DNA from: Sporodiniella umbellata
Taxonomy: Eukaryota > Mucoromycota > Mucoromycetes > Mucorales > Rhizopodaceae
Assembly: GCA_025677835.1 (NCBI GenBank)
Contig: JAIXMR010000042.1
Span: forward strand, 1 to 64,000
Direction of reading: 5' to 3'
Length of the DNA: 64,000 nt
Shown here: one piece after another, positions 60,801 through 64,000 of the stretch
Layout of the letters: each line of letters opens with the position of its first letter
Numbering within the stretch: position 1 is the stretch's first letter
Notes under the pieces: generated by a model
What the model was told of the DNA's origin: nothing
The model's input: only the letters and a program-made list of their open reading frames with translations
Databases searched by the model: none
Made by a program: the position numbers and the translations under genes

Positions 60801-61227
60801 AATGAAAGTGACAGTACACTTGGTCTTGATGTTCGTAATAGCAATCCTCTGGTCCAAAAATTACTGAACATTCGTGACAACTGAAGTGTTCTGGATGGTA
60901 TTTTTTGTTTACGGCCACAATATAAGTTCCAAACAACGGTTCCTGGCATTCTGAACAAACCAGCTCGAGCCGTTTAAAATAATCTCTTTCACATAAAGGT
61001 TGCATAGGATGTGTAGGGTGAGGTAAATAGCTGGATGCAACGGGTATATTACAATCCTAATTATGTTAACCAAGGAGCATTTTGCTTTATGAGATAATTA
61101 CCCAACAAGTAAAGCAATTGGGGTGAAAGGCTCCATCTAGTGCTTTCACAAGTTGATCGCCTAATGGCAAGCTACATTTAGCGCAAGAAATTATATGTTT
61201 GACTGAAATGGGAGAATCTAGTGTCAT
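57851..61227 (-). CDS. LIM/RhoGAP protein, Lrg1-like
   Basis: Seven exons (61227-61102, 61056-60679, 60611-60554, 60485-60390, 60033-59918, 59834-59453, 59358-57851) give 887 residues. LIM1 (from Cys15: CAKC...HPNCFTCWDC) and LIM2 (from about Cys76: CSEC...HPEHFSCHEC) are followed by a LIM-like half finger (CAGC...HWHPECYMIQKFW). A third complete LIM lies at about 300-351 (CQEC...HIGCFKCKQC...CLSC). The RhoGAP domain is at about 587-790: FGVSLEVL, EGIFRKNGNIRLL with the Arg finger, KKFLRDLPDPLMTYRLH, NLARVIAPNI. Three LIM plus C-terminal RhoGAP is the architecture of yeast Lrg1, a GAP for Rho1 that restrains beta-glucan synthase signalling. An upstream exon is possible, since CCCATTTCAG precedes the first LIM codons. 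Confidence 0.9.
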
Positions 61228-62333
61228 TTAAGAAATTGTTATGTTTCTCATGTATTGGAAAGAAGAAAAAAAAGGGGGAAGGGCTATCATTCACACTCAC
61301 CTCAAGGTCTAGATGCTTGCGGAAATTGAAATTTCTCAATCTTTCGGTGTTTGGTAAAAAAAAAAAAAAGGGTCCCCTTTATCAGGTCAGGGACACTTTT
61401 TAAGAAAAAAACTGTATTTGGAAAGGTGTAAAAGAGTGCTGTTAACAGCCTTTGACCATCAATAGAGTTAAGCTTTAACCCTCAAGATTTTCTAAAATAG
61501 AAATTGGTTTTTTTAGCTATCCAACCAGGATTTTTCTTTGTATCTTCAAACTTTTTGCTGACCAATTATGCTTTTTTACAAAAACAATTCGACTTGTAAA
61601 AATCGCGCATTCATAGAACGTGCACGTGACGCGACGGTTGAAACCTGGCTTTGTTTAGAGTTATGACAGGAGAAAGTAAACTTTCAACGCTTGTTACTAT
61701 GCTAACTATGGATAGAAAAAAGAAAACGGCTCAGAGGGTAATAAAAAAAAAACATTTAAAACAAAGTCGTGGGAGCGTTTTTCGCTGTTGATAGCTACTA
61801 TAGGATGCTAATGCAACTTTTTTTGACTCGATATGCTATTGCATACTACTTTTTTCTCTATAGTATTTACGACACTTTTGTTTACTTTACTGTCAATTGC
61901 AGTTTTTTTATTAAATAATCTAAAAGATTGCAAGCGATTTAATTTGGTGAGACTTTATCTTACAATTATGTGGAAGTAGACAAGGAAGATATAGCTAAAA
62001 TCCACCATTTTAATTTGAACAAAGAATGAACCAATAAATTAAAACAAATTGGCAATTTATTTTACTAAGTATTCCTTAGATAGCTTAACAGGCATACCCA
62101 AATAATGCTACTAGAACGAACAGACGAAAGAAAGTTACGACACCAACGATCTCTGCAGAATTTGAAGAATTCAGAGCGTTCCTGCGATGAATGCAGAAGA
62201 CCTCATGTATTTTTGTAGAAAAAGTATTAACAAAAGCTTTCCAGGAAGAAAAGAACTTGGCTGAGCTAACAAGCATCTGTTGAGCAAGGCAGTATAAAGA
62301 GGATATGTGGGTATCGCTTTTATTGTAATGGTA
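61228..62333. other. Intergenic region between the Lrg1-like gene and PPT2
   Basis: Upstream region of the Lrg1-like gene and 3' side of PPT2, same strand. No gene supported; a minus-strand frame at 62085-62276 is probably PPT2 3' sequence. Confidence 0.55.
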
Positions 62334-62882
62334 TTAGGAAAATGAAGGCTTTCCTTCAAGTACAACTTGAGCCATAGCGTAATTCCCGTCATGCGAAACA
62401 GATACATGAGTCCTCTCAATCCCATATGTCTTGCTTTGGTCAATTATAAGTATTGGCTTACCTAGACAAAAAATTACTTCCTGTTTTTTTTTTTATTATT
62501 ATTCACTACCCGCTTCTTTAGATACGGTTACTTGCTTCCATTCCAGCTTATGAACTGGGTACAGCGCTTTATATACTGCTTCTTTTATGCACCATCTAAA
62601 AAAAAAAAAAGCAAAGCAAAGCAGAAACAAAAGAAGTTGAAGGCCAGAAAAGAATAGCAATGACGAAAAAAGTTTACAATGATAATGAGAAAAACTGTGG
62701 TGCATTTGTCTTTGGAATCACCTTGTTGCCAAATACATGTTCTGCTCACTTTCCAACCGATTAAAATCGCTCAACTCGGCTTTACTCAATATTCTCTTTG
62801 CCAATTTTTCACTACCTCTTCTCCTTAAAACTGCGTTCAGACGAGGCAAATGGAGAATGTCAACGCCGATGCCCAAAATCAT
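62334..62882 (-). CDS. PPT2: Holo-[acyl-carrier-protein] synthase, AcpS/Ppt2 type
   Basis: Three exons (62882-62722, 62595-62510, 62461-62334) give 124 residues, the usual AcpS length. It starts MILGIGVDILHLPRL, the AcpS signature with the Mg-binding Asp of GVD. Further on are FNRLE, then W-C-I-K-E-A-V-Y-K-A across intron 1, the second catalytic block (W-x-x-K-E-A). It ends with THVSVSHDGNYAMAQVVLEG, the S-x-S-H/S-H-D motif. It transfers 4'-phosphopantetheine from CoA to a carrier-protein serine; the yeast homologue Ppt2 acts on mitochondrial ACP. No cleavable mitochondrial presequence is visible, as in yeast. The ATG lies only 46 bp after the stop of the upstream FYVE gene on the same strand, so its promoter must sit within that gene's 3' end or the two share a transcript. 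Confidence 0.9.
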
Positions 62883-62928
62883 TTATACTGTTCAGAAAAT
62901 TTTAGTGAAGGAAAAAATTTTAATTTTG

Positions 62929-64000
62929 TCATGAGAGTGATAAACTAGAGCGGACTCTTTCATAGAAGCAACCATCGCATACTCGAGACCATTCACCTTT
63001 TTCATGCCCTTTGTTTTTGAAAAATAGACAAAGGCTATTACTACTATGGATATGACAAAAAGTACGCCCACAACTAGCGCGATCAGTTTAGATCATGAAG
63101 TATTTTTCTTACCAGCGACAATGATGTTTTCTTTGAAACCAGCCAAACTTCACCAGGCATTGTTTTTTTACTTTTCTGTGCTTATATTCGTCTTCTTCAC
63201 ATAATGAAAATTCACACTGGTCATTATCTGACCATTCGTCTCGCCCCTTATATCGAAAACGATCCGAAAGGCGGATTTTTCGGTCAAGATTGAATGAGTA
63301 TTTTAGGCAGATTATTTCTGACAGTTTGTTTTGAAAATATTTTTGAAAAGACTAGTGCATCATCAGCGCATATAAGCTCAAACATATATAATTACCTTGG
63401 GGAGTAAACCAGGTTCTGTTGTTACCGCTATGCCTGACACAGTGACGTCTTGTGTATATCCAAGTCGGTCATACACTTGGTTATCTATCTCTCCTGTACT
63501 TACCACATTTCCGAACCATTGGTTCATTTCCCATTTGAACTTTGTTATATCAAAAGCAATTTTAGTCTGCCAGTCAGGTGGAGTACAAACTTCTTCCGAA
63601 GTGCTTTCTTGTACAGTTGATGACGGAAAGCTAAGCAAGATAGTAACTTTGCTTAAAAGTTTCGATTGAACATCAAGAATATGGTCTAGTGTAGTATTTG
63701 TATGCTCTTTTAGTCTTATGACTTGTCCTTGAAGGCTCATCAATTCCACATCATTCATATGGCGATGGTTTACTAAAAGCGTAGCTAAGAGTTTCTCTTG
63801 CTGTTTCAAAAAAGACTCCTTCCACTTTGTCTCTTCGTCTTTACATTTTTCAGTTGAACTTTCCCAGTGTTGCTTGGGCTCAAATACGAGGTTTATATGT
63901 TCTGGACTATTCAAAGGTTCTATCCACTTTTGCTCTTCGGGAGAGAAATTTCTCCATTCGGTTTCTTTGCTTTGAGGTGACTCGACCCATTCTGTTTTTG
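62929..64000 (-). CDS. FYVE-type zinc-finger protein (5' end outside window)
   Basis: Partial at its 5' end. Three exons are visible: (64000)-63396, 63351-63113 and 63073-62929, with introns of only 44 and 39 nt; about 330 residues. The first part is charged and helical with several E/T-x-W repeats (TEWVE, TEWRNF, EQKWIE) and probable coiled coil (QQEKLLATLLVNHRHMNDVELMSLQGQVIRLKEH). The C-terminal part contains a FYVE-like finger: DEWSDNDQCEFSLC, KFGWFQRKHHCR, then across the last intron CCGRTFCHIHSS and RVCDGCFYERV. R-K-H-H-C-R-x-C-G and V-C-D-x-C are the FYVE core, which binds PtdIns(3)P on endosomes. The WxxD element is present as EWSDND. The insertion between the first cysteines is longer than usual. 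The N-terminus is needed for naming. Confidence 0.8.

Overview
The window is nuclear DNA of a filamentous fungus, most likely an early-diverging one of the Mucorales type (Mucoromycota). The organism call is inference. It rests on intron-rich genes with very short introns (mostly 39-95 nt, GTAAG-type donors), AT-rich spacers packed with poly(T)/poly(A) tracts, and the gene families present. No rRNA, tRNA, CRISPR array or bacterial-style operon was recognised.

Layout. 1-5.7 kb: mostly non-coding, with a small secreted 8-cysteine defensin-like peptide (2115-2309), an acidic protein carrying a SUMO-interaction-like motif (minus strand) and a short Tc1/mariner-type inverted-repeat element (4813-4893). 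5.7-10.1 kb: an 11-exon ubiquitin protease with USP8/Doa4 architecture, then a homeodomain protein on the minus strand. 12.8-19.7 kb: the COPI ArfGAP GLO3, a CDC3/SEPT7-class septin, an unrecognised probably nuclear coiled-coil protein and a CsbD-like stress protein. 22.5-26.7 kb: a small protein with an RVxF-like motif and the sorting nexin MVP1. 30.9-36.5 kb: a small hypothetical protein, the replicative helicase subunit MCM7 with two ACGCG elements upstream, and a short HSF-type transcription factor. 37.6-41.0 kb: a Dia2/Pof3-like TPR/F-box/LRR protein and an alpha-arrestin with PY motifs. 41.0-47.7 kb is a gene desert. 47.7-61.2 kb: an RGS protein, a protein with several PH-like segments, a DH-PH RhoGEF and an LRG1-like LIM/RhoGAP. 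61.2-64 kb: PPT2 (holo-ACP synthase) lying 46 bp downstream of a FYVE-finger protein that runs off the window.

How the genes relate. Nothing indicates a co-transcribed pathway, but two themes recur. Ubiquitin and membrane traffic are represented by the USP8-like protease, the alpha-arrestin, GLO3, MVP1 and the FYVE protein. Heterotrimeric and Rho GTPase control of polarity and wall growth is represented by the RGS, PH, RhoGEF and LRG1-like genes within about 13.5 kb, plus the septin. Most exon structures below were rebuilt by hand from splice sites, frame continuity and family motifs. For every multi-exon gene the summed exons give an intact frame, but exact boundaries need transcript data.
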